A stretch of DNA of 64,000 nt, from assembly GCF_024580525.1 (NCBI RefSeq), contig NZ_JANIKQ010000012.1, positions 29,894 through 93,893 on the forward strand, written 5' to 3'. This document shows positions 47,878 through 57,525 of the stretch, in pieces (position 1 is the stretch's first letter; each line of letters opens with the position of its first letter). This stretch comes from Neisseria dentiae. Lineage in GTDB: Bacteria; Pseudomonadota; Gammaproteobacteria; Burkholderiales; Neisseriaceae. The notes under the pieces are model-generated. The model was not told where the DNA came from. It ran no database searches and saw only the letters and a list, made by a program, of their open reading frames with translations. The translations under genes were made by a program, and so were the position numbers.

Positions 47878-50502
47878 TCAAGCCAGCTTGCCGCCGACCC
47901 AATCTGCCACGCTATTCAGCGCTTCAGGCAGTTTGTCTACTTCGGTTCCGCCGGCCTGTGCCAAATCCGGTCTGCCGCCGCCTTTGCCGCCGATTTGTTC
48001 GGCGACGAATTTCACCAAATCGCCGGCTTTCACTTTGGCGGTCAACGGCTTGGATACGCCCGCGCACAGCGATGCTTTGCCGTCGTTCACCGCTGCCAGC
48101 AGGATCACGGCGTTGTCGGATTTGCCGGCAAGGTCGGTAACGATGTCGCGCAGGGCGCCTGCTTCGGCGTCGATTTGGGCAACCACCAGTTTGGCCGCGC
48201 CTAAATCGCGTGCGTTGTCCAGCAGTTTGGCACCGGCGTGTACCGCCAGCTCGGCTTTGGCTTTGGCCAGTTCTTTTTCCAATGCTTTGCTTTGCGCGGC
48301 ATTGGCTTGGATTTTGGCCAATACGTCTTTTTCGGTTTGCGCTTTCACTTCGCCGATGATGTCGCGCACCAAGCGCTCTTGGCCTTGCGCCCATTTGAGG
48401 GCGTTCAGGCCGGTAATGGCTTCGATGCGGCGGATACCGGCGGCGATGCCGCCTTCGCTGATGATTTTGAAGAGACCGATATCGCCGGTGCGGGAAACGT
48501 GGGTGCCGCCGCACAATTCGGTGGAAAAGTCGCCCATCTGCAACACGCGCACTTCGTCGCCGTATTTTTCGCCGAACAGCATCATGGCGCCGGTTTTCTG
48601 TGCGTCTTCCATGCTCATCAGCGCGGCTTTCACTTCGACGTTGGCGAGAATGGCGGCGTTCACGCGGCGCTCGACTTCGGCGATTTCTTCGGCACTAACA
48701 GCCTGCGGGTGGGAAATGTCGAAGCGGGTTACTTCGGCGGTTACCAGCGAGCCTTTTTGTTCGACATGGCTGCCGAGTACGTCGCGCAGGGCTTTGTGCA
48801 TCAGGTGGGTGGCGCTGTGGTTGCGCATATTGGCATTGCGGATGTCGTTGTCGATTTCGGCGGTGATGCTGTCGCCCACTTTCAGACGGCCTGAAACCAC
48901 GATGCCGAACTGGCCGTGTACGGCGGCTTTGATTTTTTGCGTGTCGCGCACTTCGAAACGGTTGCCGCCGGCGGAAATATAGCCGACGTCGCCGATTTGG
49001 CCGCCGCTTTCGGCGTAGAACGGGGTGCGGTCGAGCACCACGGCGCCGCTGTCGCCTTCTGCCAATTCGTCAACAGATTCACTGCCTTTATAGAGGGCGA
49101 GGATTTTGGCTTCGGTTTTGCGTTCGGTGTAGCCGGTGAATTCGGTGTCCTGCCCTTCGTAGGCCAGTTGGGTGTCGGCTTTGAAGTTTTGCGCGGCGCG
49201 GGCGCGGGCGCGCTGGGCTTCCATTTCGCGGTTGAAGCCTTCTTCGTCCATATCGATATTGCGCTCGCGGCAGATGTCGGCAGTCAGGTCGTAGGGGAAG
49301 CCATAGGTGTCGTAAAGTTTGAAAATAACCTCGCCGCCCAGTGTTTTGGTGTCATCGGCCAGCGCGTTTTCCAGCAAAGCCATGCCGGTTTCCAATGTTT
49401 GGGCAAAACGGGTTTCTTCGTTTTTCAATGCCTCTTTGATTTGCGCCTGACGCTCTTTCAACTCGGGGTAGGCATCGCCCATTTCTTTCACCAAATCAGG
49501 CACCAGTTTGTAGAAGAAAGGCTGTTTCTGGCCGAGTTTGTAACCGTGGCGCACGGCACGGCGGATGATGCGGCGCAACACATAACCTCGGCCTTCGTTA
49601 CTCGGCATCACGCCGTCGGCAATCAAAAATGAGCAGGCACGGATGTGGTCGGCAATCACTTTCAGGCTGGGAATATCCATGCTGAATGCCACGCCGGTTT
49701 CGCGGGCGGCGGCTTTGAGCAGGTTTTCAAACAAATCGATTTCGTAGTTGCTGTTCACATGCTGCACCACGGCAGCCATGCGTTCCAAGCCCATGCCGGT
49801 ATCCACCGAGGGTTTGGGCAGCGGGTTCATATTGCCCGCTTCGTCGCGGTTGAACTGCATGAATACGTTGTTCCAGATTTCGATGTAGCGGTCGCCGTCT
49901 TCTTCGGGGCTTCCCGGCGGGCCGCCCCAGATATGCTCGCCGTGGTCGTAGAAGATTTCGGTGCAGGGGCCGCAGGGGCCGGTGTCGCCCATCTGCCAGA
50001 AGTTGTCGGAGGCGTAGCGGCCGCCTTTGTTGTCGCCGATGCGGATGATTTTTTCAGCGGGCAGGCCGATTTCGTTGAGCCAGATGTTGTAGGCTTCGTC
50101 GTCTTCGGCATAAACGGTGGCCAACAGTTTTTCTTTGGGCAGGTTCAGCCATTCGGGGCTGGTGAGGAATTCCCAGGCGAATTTGATGGCGTCGTGCTTG
50201 AAATAGTCGCCGAACGAGAAATTGCCCATCATTTCAAAGAAGGTGTGGTGGCGGGCGGTGTAGCCGACGTTTTCAAGGTCGTTGTGTTTGCCGCCGGCAC
50301 GCACGCATTTTTGCGCGGTGGTGGCACGGTTGTAGGAGCGTTTGTCGAAGCCGAGGAACACGTCTTTAAATTGGTTCATGCCGGCGTTGGTGAACAGAAG
50401 CGTCGGGTCGTCGTGCGGCACCAGCGAAGAGGAAGGCACAATCTGGTGGCCTTTGCTTTCAAAGAATTTTAAGAATTTTTGGCGGAGTTCTGCGGTTTTC
50501 AT
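47878..50502 (-). CDS. alaS: Alanyl-tRNA synthetase
   Basis: AlaS charges tRNA-Ala. The 874-aa length is normal. Seen: class II catalytic core with [17 protein letters not shown] near 37, [20 protein letters not shown] near 86 and [10 protein letters not shown] near 237; the editing domain with [11 protein letters not shown] near 564, and the second zinc-binding part [13 protein letters not shown] near 664; a C-terminal coiled coil and the C-Ala domain ([15 protein letters not shown]). A monocistronic gene. Confidence 0.98.
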   Translation of the reverse strand: MKTAELRQKFLKFFESKGHQIVPSSSLVPHDDPTLLFTNAGMNQFKDVFLGFDKRSYNRATTAQKCVRAGGKHNDLENVGYTARHHTFFEMMGNFSFGDYFKHDAIKFAWEFLTSPEWLNLPKEKLLATVYAEDDEAYNIWLNEIGLPAEKIIRIGDNKGGRYASDNFWQMGDTGPCGPCTEIFYDHGEHIWGGPPGSPEEDGDRYIEIWNNVFMQFNRDEAGNMNPLPKPSVDTGMGLERMAAVVQHVNSNYEIDLFENLLKAAARETGVAFSMDIPSLKVIADHIRACSFLIADGVMPSNEGRGYVLRRIIRRAVRHGYKLGQKQPFFYKLVPDLVKEMGDAYPELKERQAQIKEALKNEETRFAQTLETGMALLENALADDTKTLGGEVIFKLYDTYGFPYDLTADICRERNIDMDEEGFNREMEAQRARARAAQNFKADTQLAYEGQDTEFTGYTERKTEAKILALYKGSESVDELAEGDSGAVVLDRTPFYAESGGQIGDVGYISAGGNRFEVRDTQKIKAAVHGQFGIVVSGRLKVGDSITAEIDNDIRNANMRNHSATHLMHKALRDVLGSHVEQKGSLVTAEVTRFDISHPQAVSAEEIAEVERRVNAAILANVEVKAALMSMEDAQKTGAMMLFGEKYGDEVRVLQMGDFSTELCGGTHVSRTGDIGLFKIISEGGIAAGIRRIEAITGLNALKWAQGQERLVRDIIGEVKAQTEKDVLAKIQANAAQSKALEKELAKAKAELAVHAGAKLLDNARDLGAAKLVVAQIDAEAGALRDIVTDLAGKSDNAVILLAAVNDGKASLCAGVSKPLTAKVKAGDLVKFVAEQIGGKGGGRPDLAQAGGTEVDKLPEALNSVADWVGGKLA

Positions 50503-50706
50503 AGCGGTTTCTGCAATGGGTTAAACGGTTTCAGACGGCCTCAAAACGAAACATCAGGCCGTCTGAAAAACTGAATAAAAAATCCTGCGTATCTTACCGC
50601 AGATTTGCCCCTGCGCCTACTCAAACGCACGGCGCGCGCCGAGCCTACCCTTTGGCGGCCGCTTCATTTAAAATCGTGTTTTCCCACTTTTTCAGACGGC
50701 CTTTTC

Positions 50707-51552
50707 ATGCTCAGCTACCGCCATGCTTTCCACGCCGGCAACCATGCCGATATGCTCAAACATTTCGTGCTCTACCTCACGCTCGAATATTTCAACCGCA
50801 AAGACAAGCCATATTGGTATATCGACACCCACAGCGGCGCGGGTTTGTACGACTTGGGCGGCAGCGAAGCGCAGAAAGTGGGCGAATACAAACAAGGCAT
50901 CGGGCGTTTGCAGCAGGCGCGGCAACTGCCCGAGCCGCTGCAAGCGTTTGCAGGCCGTCTGAAAAGCATTCTGCCGCAGCCCGGCCTTTATTGCGGCTCG
51001 CCGTGGCTGGCGCAGGCGTTAACCCGCCCTGCCGACAAGCTGCGCCTGTTTGAACTGCATCCGGCCGATTTCCTGCATTTGCAGCATAATATGCAGGAAG
51101 CCCGTTTGGGCAGGCGCGGCCAAATCATGCAGGCCGACGGCTATCAGGGTTTGATTTCCCTGCTGCCGCCCCCTACCCGCCGCGCCGTGGTGCTCATCGA
51201 CCCGCCCTACGAAGAAAAACAGGATTACGCACGCGTGGTGCACACTTTAAAAGAAGCGCAAAAACGTTTCGAATCAGGCTGCTATTTAGTGTGGTATCCC
51301 TGCCTGAGCCGCGAAGAGAGCCGCAAACTGCCGCAGCAGCTAAACAAACTTTCGCCCGAAAACCATTTGCAGGCCGAGCTTTATGTGCACGCGCCGCGCG
51401 CCGACGGCTTCGGTATGCACGGCAGCGGCATGTTCGTTATCAACCCGCCCTACCTGCTGGCACAGCAGTTGCAGGAAACCCTGCCCGCTCTCGCCGCCCT
51501 GCTCGCGCAAGACGAAGGCGCACGCTTCGTGCTGGAACACAAAACCCGGTAG
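50707..51552 (+). CDS. rlmJ: 23S rRNA (adenine(2030)-N6)-methyltransferase
   Basis: The 281-aa enzyme methylates A2030 of 23S rRNA. Seen: MLSYRHAFHAGNHADMLKHF at the start, the SAM-binding region DTHSGAGLYDL near 42 and the catalytic VLIDPPYEEKQDYARV near 160, which are hallmarks of RlmJ (YhiR). The ATG directly follows an uptake sequence; an upstream extension has no ribosome site. It is divergent from alaS. Confidence 0.93.
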   Translation: MLSYRHAFHAGNHADMLKHFVLYLTLEYFNRKDKPYWYIDTHSGAGLYDLGGSEAQKVGEYKQGIGRLQQARQLPEPLQAFAGRLKSILPQPGLYCGSPWLAQALTRPADKLRLFELHPADFLHLQHNMQEARLGRRGQIMQADGYQGLISLLPPPTRRAVVLIDPPYEEKQDYARVVHTLKEAQKRFESGCYLVWYPCLSREESRKLPQQLNKLSPENHLQAELYVHAPRADGFGMHGSGMFVINPPYLLAQQLQETLPALAALLAQDEGARFVLEHKTR

Positions 51553-51675
51553 CAGCAATATCAAAGGCCGTCTGAAAAACAAACGCAGCAAAGCCCAAAT
51601 GCCTTCAGACGGCCTTAGCGTGCTGTGCTACAATCGGCCAAGCTTCTGTTTATATAACCCAACAAAGGAAAAATC

Positions 51676-53058
51676 ATGGCAACCATCGCCCGCGACATCT
51701 TCAAAGCCTACGATATCCGCGGTATCGTCGGCAAAACCCTCACCAACGAAGCCGCCTACCTAATCGGCAAGGCCATCGCCGCCAGAGCCGCCGCACAAGG
51801 CATCAAAAAAATCGCCCTCGGCCGCGACGGCCGCCTCAGCGGCCCCGAGCTGATGGAAAACATCTCGCGCGGCTTCACCGAAAGCGGCATCGACGTGCTC
51901 AACGTCGGCATGGTGGCCACGCCCATGCTCTATTTCGCCGCCATTCAAGAATGCGGCGGCAGCGGCGTGATGATTACCGGCAGCCACAACCCGCCCGACT
52001 ACAACGGCTTCAAAATGATGCTCGGCGGCGACACGCTGGCGGGCGAAGCCATTCAGGAACTGCTCGCCGCCATCGAAAACGAGCGCTTCGTCAGCGGCGC
52101 AGCGGCAGGCAGCGTGAGCGGAAAAGACATTTTCCCGCAATACCTCGAAACCATCGTCGGCCACATCAAGCTCAAACGCCCGATGAAAATCATTGCCGAC
52201 GCAGGCAACGGCGTGGCCGGCGCATTCGCAGGCACGCTCTACCGCGCGCTCGGCTGCGAAGTAACCGAACTCTTCTGCGATGTGGACGGCAACTTCCCCA
52301 ACCACCACCCCGACCCCGCCAAGCCGAAAAACCTGCAAGACGTGATTAACGAGCTGAAAAACGGCGATGCCGAAATAGGCCTGGCATTCGACGGCGACGG
52401 CGACCGCTTGGGTTTGGTAACCAAAGAAGGCAACATCATCTACCCCGACCGCCAACTGATGCTGTTCGCCCAAGACGTATTAAGCCGCAACCCCGGCGCG
52501 AAAGTGATTTTCGACGTAAAATCCACCCGCCTCTTGGCGCCGTGGATACGCGAACACGGCGGCGAACCGGTTATGGAAAAAACCGGCCACAGCTTCATCA
52601 AATCTTCGATGAAGAAAAACGGCGCGCTGGTGGCGGGCGAAATGAGCGGCCACACCTTCTTTAAAGAGCGCTGGTTCGGCTTCGACGACGGCCTTTATGC
52701 AGGCTGCCGCATGTTGGAAATCCTATCCGCTTCCGACAACCCCTCCGCCGTGCTCAATGCCCTGCCGCAAAGCATTTCCACCCCCGAAATCAACATCGAC
52801 CTGCCCGAAGGCAGCAACGGCCACCAAGTGATTGAAGAGTTGGCGAAAACCGCAAAATTCGATGGAGCCGCCGAAACCATCACCATCGACGGCCTGCGCG
52901 TGGAGTTTGCCGACGGCTTCGGCCTGATGCGCGCTTCAAACACCACGCCCGTGCTGGTGCTGCGTTTCGAAGCCGACAGCGAAGAAGCCATCAAACGCAT
53001 TCAAAACCAGTTTAAAGCCGTGATTGAAAGCAATCCCGCGCTGCACTGGCCGCTGTAA
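51676..53058 (+). CDS. Phosphomannomutase/phosphoglucomutase (AlgC/PgmB-like)
   Basis: The 460-aa alpha-D-phosphohexomutase moves the phosphate between C1 and C6 of glucose or mannose, feeding lipooligosaccharide and exopolysaccharide synthesis. Seen: FKAYDIRGIVG at the start, the active-site serine loop GVMITGSHNPPDYNGFKMML near 95-114, metal loop LAFDGDGDRLGL near 238, sugar-binding GEMSGHTFF near 320 and the phosphate loop RASNTTPVLVLRFE near 419. AAAGGAAA precedes the ATG. Confidence 0.93.
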   Translation: MATIARDIFKAYDIRGIVGKTLTNEAAYLIGKAIAARAAAQGIKKIALGRDGRLSGPELMENISRGFTESGIDVLNVGMVATPMLYFAAIQECGGSGVMITGSHNPPDYNGFKMMLGGDTLAGEAIQELLAAIENERFVSGAAAGSVSGKDIFPQYLETIVGHIKLKRPMKIIADAGNGVAGAFAGTLYRALGCEVTELFCDVDGNFPNHHPDPAKPKNLQDVINELKNGDAEIGLAFDGDGDRLGLVTKEGNIIYPDRQLMLFAQDVLSRNPGAKVIFDVKSTRLLAPWIREHGGEPVMEKTGHSFIKSSMKKNGALVAGEMSGHTFFKERWFGFDDGLYAGCRMLEILSASDNPSAVLNALPQSISTPEINIDLPEGSNGHQVIEELAKTAKFDGAAETITIDGLRVEFADGFGLMRASNTTPVLVLRFEADSEEAIKRIQNQFKAVIESNPALHWPL

Positions 53059-53081
53059 CCGGCAACCGGTTTAAATAACAA

Positions 53082-53116
53082 TCAGGCCGTCTGAAAAATA
53101 TTTTCAGACGGCCTGA
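53082..53116 (+). terminator. Inverted DUS terminator after the phosphohexomutase
   Basis: TCAGGCCGTCTGAAAA and TTTTCAGACGGCCTGA arms around TAT or ATA. Confidence 0.8.
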
Positions 53117-53302
53117 GACTTTTCTTTATTCATATCCGTACATCCTCAATCCAAGCTTGATTTCAATTTGTTTCAACTGTCACATCTGTATCACCCCATC
53201 CTGTTACACCCTCGATTGTTACAGTAACACCTCCCTACTCCGCTACCATTCAAATAATTATTTTTAATTTAAATTCAATTATATAAAAAAATTTTAGCGT
53301 TA

Positions 53303-53318
53303 TGGCACGCCATTTGCT
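53303..53318 (+). promoter_or_regulatory. Sigma-54 (RpoN) promoter of acoX
   Basis: TGGCACGCCATTTGCT matches the -24/-12 consensus (TGGCACG-N4-TTGCT) at all conserved positions, with GG (53304-53305) and GC (53316-53317) 10 bases apart. The predicted start of transcription is near 53329, just before acoX. Confidence 0.85.
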
Positions 53319-53351
53319 GGGAATTTGGCAAACCCGTTAAAGGAGCGCGCC

Positions 53352-54401
53352 ATGACTGTCCGAATCGGCATTATCGCCAACCCCGTATCCGCCCGCGACA
53401 TCCGCCGTGTGATTTCTCATGCGGCGGGGCTGACGCTGGGCGAGCGTGCCAATATGCTGCTGCGGATTTTGCAGGCGCTTGCCGCCTGCAAAGTGGACGA
53501 AGTGTTGCTGATGCCCGAAATGGAAGGGCTGCGCCTGCATTTGGAACGGCAGTTGCCGGCAGCGGCGGAGGAGTCGCGCTACCCGCTGCCGCGCCTGCGC
53601 TGGCTGGATATGCCGGTGCGTACCAAAACCGAAGATTCGGTGCGGGCGGCGGAAATTATGCGGCGCGAAGGTGTGGCGGCTTTGCTGGTGCTCGGCGGCG
53701 ACGGCACCCACCGTGCGGTGGTGAAAGGCTGCCGCGACATCCCCATCGCGGGCATTTCCACCGGCACCAACAATGCTTTTCCGCCGATGCGCGAAGTAAC
53801 CGTAACGGCATGGGCGGCGGGGCTGTATGCCACCGGCCGCGTGCCGGACGAACACGCGCTGCGGCCTAACAAATGCCTGCATATCCGCACATTCGGTTCA
53901 GACGGCCTCGAAAAGCAAAACGATGTGGCGCTGATTGATGCGGCGGTGTTGAACGAGGCGATACTCGGTGCCAAAGCCATCAGCCAAACCGATACGCTGC
54001 GCACGGTGATTTCTACGCAGGCATCGATTGAAGCCGTGGGTTTGTCGGCGGTGGCGGCGGCTTTGCAGCCCGTAGGCCGCCATGATGCGGGCGGTCTGCT
54101 GATCGAGCTGGCACCTGCCTACGGCACGCACGAACCGGCCGCTAAAACGTTCACCATTCAGGCGGTGTTGTCGCCCGGCAAAGTGGAAGACATCGAAATC
54201 GCTTCGTTCCGCCGTTTCAAAGCGGGCGAAGAATACCGCGTGAGCGGCCAAAACTGCCTGATTGCGCTGGACGGCGAACGCGAAATCGCCCTTCGCGACA
54301 ACGAATACGCGCTGATTTCGTTGCAGGAAAACGCGTTCTACACGCTGGATGTGCCTGCGGTTTTGAAATATGTGTGCGCGCAAAAATTGCACGAGGTTTG
54401 A
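53352..54401 (+). CDS. acoX: AcoX, ATP-NAD-kinase-like protein of acetoin catabolism
   Basis: AcoX proteins have an NAD-kinase-like fold and accompany acetoin dehydrogenase operons; their exact reaction is uncertain. The 349-aa product starts MTVRIGIIANPVSARDIRR and shows LLVLGGDGTHRAVVKGC near 115 and AGISTGTNNAFPP near 137, both kinase-type motifs. The ATG follows AAAGGAG. It is the first gene after the sigma-54 promoter. An uptake sequence and an inverted repeat element separate it from acoA. Confidence 0.88.
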   Translation: MTVRIGIIANPVSARDIRRVISHAAGLTLGERANMLLRILQALAACKVDEVLLMPEMEGLRLHLERQLPAAAEESRYPLPRLRWLDMPVRTKTEDSVRAAEIMRREGVAALLVLGGDGTHRAVVKGCRDIPIAGISTGTNNAFPPMREVTVTAWAAGLYATGRVPDEHALRPNKCLHIRTFGSDGLEKQNDVALIDAAVLNEAILGAKAISQTDTLRTVISTQASIEAVGLSAVAAALQPVGRHDAGGLLIELAPAYGTHEPAAKTFTIQAVLSPGKVEDIEIASFRRFKAGEEYRVSGQNCLIALDGEREIALRDNEYALISLQENAFYTLDVPAVLKYVCAQKLHEV

Positions 54402-54484
54402 GGTTTTCAGACGGCCTTTAAAAATGAAGAGGCCGTCTGAAAAAGCAAAATATATTTAGAGAAGCTTTACACAAGGGAATCCCG

Positions 54485-54651
54485 CTAGGGCGTGTAGTCA
54501 GAAGGCTTGTGAAGCGGTTTTTTGAGGAAAAATCCGCAGATGCAAGGCAAAAAGCACAGCAAGATTGGACATCTTGCGAGCATTTTTAACGCAGCAGATG
54601 CGGATTTTAACCAAAAATACCGCCACAACGCTTTCTGACTACACGCTCTAG
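54485..54651. mobile_element. MITE-like palindromic element
   Basis: The ends CTAGGGCGTGTAGTCAGAA and its inverted partner (CTAGAGCGTGTAGTCAGAA, one mismatch) bound 167 bases with further internal symmetry (CCGCAGATGC and GCAGATGCGG). No transposase is encoded. It interrupts the acoX-acoA spacing and is probably a non-autonomous insertion. Confidence 0.65.
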
Positions 54652-54712
54652 GGCCGTCTGAAGCCTTTTCAGACGGCCTCAAACAAAACCCCGTTGAACA
54701 AGGAGAAACACC

Positions 54713-55693
54713 ATGAGCACCAAATTGCCTTTGGACAAAAACCAACTGCTCGACGTTTACCGCCGTATGAAAACCATACGCGATTTCGAAGAGCGGCTGC
54801 ACGTTGACTTCGCGCGCGGCGACATTCCCGGCTTCGTGCACCTTTATGCCGGCGAAGAAGCCACCGGCACCGGCGTACTCTACCACCTGAACGATGAAGA
54901 CCGCATCACCAGTACCCACCGCGGCCACGGCCACTGTATCGCCAAAGGGGTGGACGTAATCGGCATGATGAAAGAAATCTACGGCAAGCGCGACGGCGTG
55001 TGCCGCGGCAAAGGCGGATCGATGCACATCGCCGACTTGTCGAAAGGCATGATGGGCGCCAACGGCATTGTCGGCGCGGGCGCACCGCTGGCCTGCGGCG
55101 CGGCGCTGGCGGCCAAATTCAAAGGCAACGGCGGCGTGGCGGTAACGTTCTGCGGCGACGGCGCGGCCAATCAGGGCACGGTTTTGGAAAGCATGAATCT
55201 GGCGGCCGTGTGGAACCTGCCGGTGATTTTCGTGGTGGAAAACAACGGCTATGCCGAATCCACCGCGCGCGACTACGGCACCGCCTCCAACAGCTTTGCC
55301 GACCGCGGCGTAGGCTTCGGCATTCCCGGCGTGGTGGTGGACGGCAACGACTTTTTCGCCGTGTATGAAGCCGCAGGCGAAGTAATCCGCCGCGCCCGCA
55401 ACGGCGGCGGCCCCGCCCTGCTTGAGTGCAAAACCAACCGCTTCTACGGCCACTTCGAAGGCGACGCGCAAACCTACCGCCCCAAAGGCGAAGTGGAAGA
55501 ATTGCGCGCCAATCACGACTGTATCAAGATTTTCCGCCAACGCGTTACCGAGGCGGGCGTGCTCACCGATGCCGAACTCGACGCGGTAGATCAAGAAGTG
55601 GCCGCGCTGATCGAACGCTCGGTGCAGGAAGCCAAAGCCGCGCCCCCGTGCGAGCCGGAAGATTTGCTCACCGATGTTTACGTTTCGTATTAA
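54713..55693 (+). CDS. acoA: Acetoin dehydrogenase E1 alpha
   Basis: AcoA is the thiamine diphosphate-dependent alpha subunit that cleaves acetoin into acetaldehyde and an acetyl unit passed to a lipoyl group. The 326-aa protein shows FVHLYAGEEATGTG near 44, THRGHGHCIAKG near 67, and the TPP motif GDGAANQG near 146 to VVENNGYAEST near 177. AAGGAG precedes the ATG. It is followed after 57 bases by acoB. Confidence 0.95.
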   Translation: MSTKLPLDKNQLLDVYRRMKTIRDFEERLHVDFARGDIPGFVHLYAGEEATGTGVLYHLNDEDRITSTHRGHGHCIAKGVDVIGMMKEIYGKRDGVCRGKGGSMHIADLSKGMMGANGIVGAGAPLACGAALAAKFKGNGGVAVTFCGDGAANQGTVLESMNLAAVWNLPVIFVVENNGYAESTARDYGTASNSFADRGVGFGIPGVVVDGNDFFAVYEAAGEVIRRARNGGGPALLECKTNRFYGHFEGDAQTYRPKGEVEELRANHDCIKIFRQRVTEAGVLTDAELDAVDQEVAALIERSVQEAKAAPPCEPEDLLTDVYVSY

Positions 55694-55750
55694 GCCGCAC
55701 GGCACCGAAATACGCAGCGTGTGAAAATTTCAAAATAGGAGAAACACATC

Positions 55751-56770
55751 ATGTCCCGCCAATTAACCATGAAATTAGCGATTAACGAAGCCATCGACCA
55801 AGAGATGAGCCGCGACCCCACCGTGATTATGATGGGTGAAGACATTGTCGGCGGCGCCGGCGCCAGCGGCGAACGCGACGCTTGGGGCGGCGTGCTCGGC
55901 CTCTCTAAGGGTTTGTATGCCAAGCATGGCGACCGCCTGATCGACACCCCGCTTTCCGAAGCAGCCTACGTCGGCGCCTCCATCGGTGCCGCCACCTGCG
56001 GCCTGCGCCCTGTTGCCGAGTTGATGTTTATCGACTTTATGGGCGTGTGCTTCGACCAAATCCTCAACCAGGCCGCCAAGTTCCGCTATATGTTCGGCGG
56101 CAAGGCCGAAACGCCCGTGGTAATCCGCGCCATGGTGGGCGGCGGTTTCAGCGCGGCGGCGCAACACAGCCAGATGCTCACGCCCATGTTTACCCATGTG
56201 CCCGGCCTGAAAGTGGTGTGCCCTTCCAACGCCTACGACGCCAAAGGCTTGCTGGTGCAGGCCATCCGCGACAACGACCCGGTAATTTTCTGCGAACACA
56301 AGAGCCTTTACGCCTCTAAATCCGAAGTGCCCGAAGAGCTGTATGCCATCCCCTTCGGCAAGGCCAATATCGTGCGCGAAGGCAAAGACGCCACCATCGT
56401 TACCTACGGCATGATGGTGCCGCGCAGTCTCGAAGCCGCCCGCGCGCTCGAAAAAGAAGGCGTGGAAGCGGAAGTGATCGACCTGCGCACACTCTCGCCG
56501 CTCGATATCGACACCGTGTTGAAATCGGTGGAAAAAACCGGCCGCCTGGTGGTGGTGGACGAAGCCAGCCCGCGCTGCAACATCGCCACCGATATTTCCG
56601 CCCAAGTGTGCCAGCAGATTTTCGGCGTGCTCAAATCGGGCATCCAGATGGTTTCGCCACCGCACGTTCCCGTGCCGTTCTCAAACGTGCTCGAAAAAAT
56701 CTACCTGCCCAGCGGCAAGCAGATCGCCGATGCCGTGCGTAAAACCATGAATGCCGCCGCAACGGCATAA
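55751..56770 (+). CDS. acoB: Acetoin dehydrogenase E1 beta
   Basis: The beta subunit completes the E1 heterotetramer with AcoA. The 339-aa protein has GEDIVGGAGASGERDAWGG near 27, TPLSEAAYVGASIGAA near 66 and the phosphate-site region RSLEAARALEKEGV near 220, with the C-terminal transketolase domain VVVDEASPRCN. AGGAG precedes the ATG. An inverted uptake-sequence pair (56783-56811) separates it from the lipoyl gene. Confidence 0.95.
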   Translation: MSRQLTMKLAINEAIDQEMSRDPTVIMMGEDIVGGAGASGERDAWGGVLGLSKGLYAKHGDRLIDTPLSEAAYVGASIGAATCGLRPVAELMFIDFMGVCFDQILNQAAKFRYMFGGKAETPVVIRAMVGGGFSAAAQHSQMLTPMFTHVPGLKVVCPSNAYDAKGLLVQAIRDNDPVIFCEHKSLYASKSEVPEELYAIPFGKANIVREGKDATIVTYGMMVPRSLEAARALEKEGVEAEVIDLRTLSPLDIDTVLKSVEKTGRLVVVDEASPRCNIATDISAQVCQQIFGVLKSGIQMVSPPHVPVPFSNVLEKIYLPSGKQIADAVRKTMNAAATA

Positions 56771-56782
56771 CAACACTGCACA

Positions 56783-56811
56783 AGGCCGTCTGAACACGGT
56801 TTCAGACGGCC
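56783..56811 (+). terminator. Inverted DUS hairpin within the aco cluster
   Basis: AGGCCGTCTGAA and TTCAGACGGCCT arms. Here it may cut down, rather than stop, transcription into the lipoyl gene. Confidence 0.6.
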
Positions 56812-56849
56812 TGCCGCAAGCACACAACCCAAACCATAAGGAGAGTATT

Positions 56850-57167
56850 ATGAGCAATATCAAACCCGTGATCATCCCCAAATGGGGCTTAACCATGGAA
56901 GAAGGCACCATCAGCGAATGGCTGGTCGATGTGGGCACGCCCGTTACCGTGGGCATGGAGATTCTGAACATCGAAACCGACAAACTCACCAACGCAGTCG
57001 AAGCCGCCGATGCCGGCGTGCTGCGCCGCATTCTGCACGGCGGCGGCGAAACCCTGCCCGTGAAAACCCTGATCGGCATTTTGGCCGACGCCGACACCAG
57101 CGAAGCCGAAATCGACGCCTTTATCGTCTCATGGGTGCCGCCCTCGGCCGACGAAGTCGACGAATAA
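56850..57167 (+). CDS. Stand-alone lipoyl-carrier protein of acetoin dehydrogenase
   Basis: The 105-aa protein is a single lipoyl domain: PKWGLTMEEGTISEWLVDVG, then the lipoylated lysine in NIETDKLTNAVEA near residue 46, then GVLRRILHGGGETLPV. Normally this domain is the N-terminal part of the E2 acyltransferase (AcoC, more than 350 aa). The catalytic domain, the subunit-binding domain and E3 (acoL) are missing here. Either a free lipoyl carrier works with an E2 elsewhere, or the gene is a stable truncation. A good AAGGAG site precedes the ATG. Confidence 0.85.
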   Translation: MSNIKPVIIPKWGLTMEEGTISEWLVDVGTPVTVGMEILNIETDKLTNAVEAADAGVLRRILHGGGETLPVKTLIGILADADTSEAEIDAFIVSWVPPSADEVDE

Positions 57168-57258
57168 AACCCCATCACCGCGCTTTCGCAAACACAGGCC
57201 GTCTGAAAACACACCGGCGATATGCAGCAAGCTGAAAGCCTTTTCAGACGGCCTGAAA

Positions 57259-57478
57259 TCTTTGTAAAACTTATTGTGGCCGTCTGAAATGTTTGATTCC
57301 GTCATTATCGGGCCTGACCCGATAATCCAGCATTTGCTGCTCAGGCAAAAGTCGGATATTTCAGAAACATCAGGCTCTGGATTGCCGGGTCAAGCCCGGC
57401 AATGACGACTGTGTGTTACCGGAAACCATGGATCCGCGTTAAGTTTTCAGACGGCCTCAAAGTTGTTTTACAAAGGCT
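57259..57478. repeat. DUS-armed palindromic element, copy 2
   Basis: Arms TCTTTGTAAAAC plus uptake sequence on the left and inverted uptake sequence plus TTTTACAAAGG on the right. The core is two palindromes (TTATCGGG...CCCGATAA and ATTGCCGGG...CCCGGCAAT) bounded by CGTCATT and AATGACG (57300-57407). Confidence 0.7.
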
Positions 57479-57525
57479 CCGGCCTGACTTTCAACACCAG
57501 CCAAATAAATCAAAGGAGAAACATC

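Larger units (their letters stand above)
53059..53351. other. Promoter region of the acetoin cluster
   Basis: It holds an inverted uptake-sequence terminator (53082-53116), the perfect palindrome TGTTACAGTAACA at 53217-53229 with a further TGTTACA at 53203, and the sigma-54 site at 53303. The palindromes are at the right distance for an enhancer-binding activator such as AcoR. Confidence 0.65.

Noticed and set aside
47878..50502. Several plus-strand frames of 200-360 codons opposite alaS
   Set aside because: All are shadows of the alanyl-tRNA synthetase; no start signals and no protein-like motifs.
53337..54392. Minus-strand frames opposite acoX
   Set aside because: AcoX has kinase-type motifs and a promoter; the antisense frames show only shadow composition.
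54485..55705. Minus-strand frame of 406 codons opposite acoA
   Set aside because: It has the composition of an antisense shadow (His/Val/Ala/Phe rich) and begins inside the MITE-like element. AcoA is certain on the plus strand.
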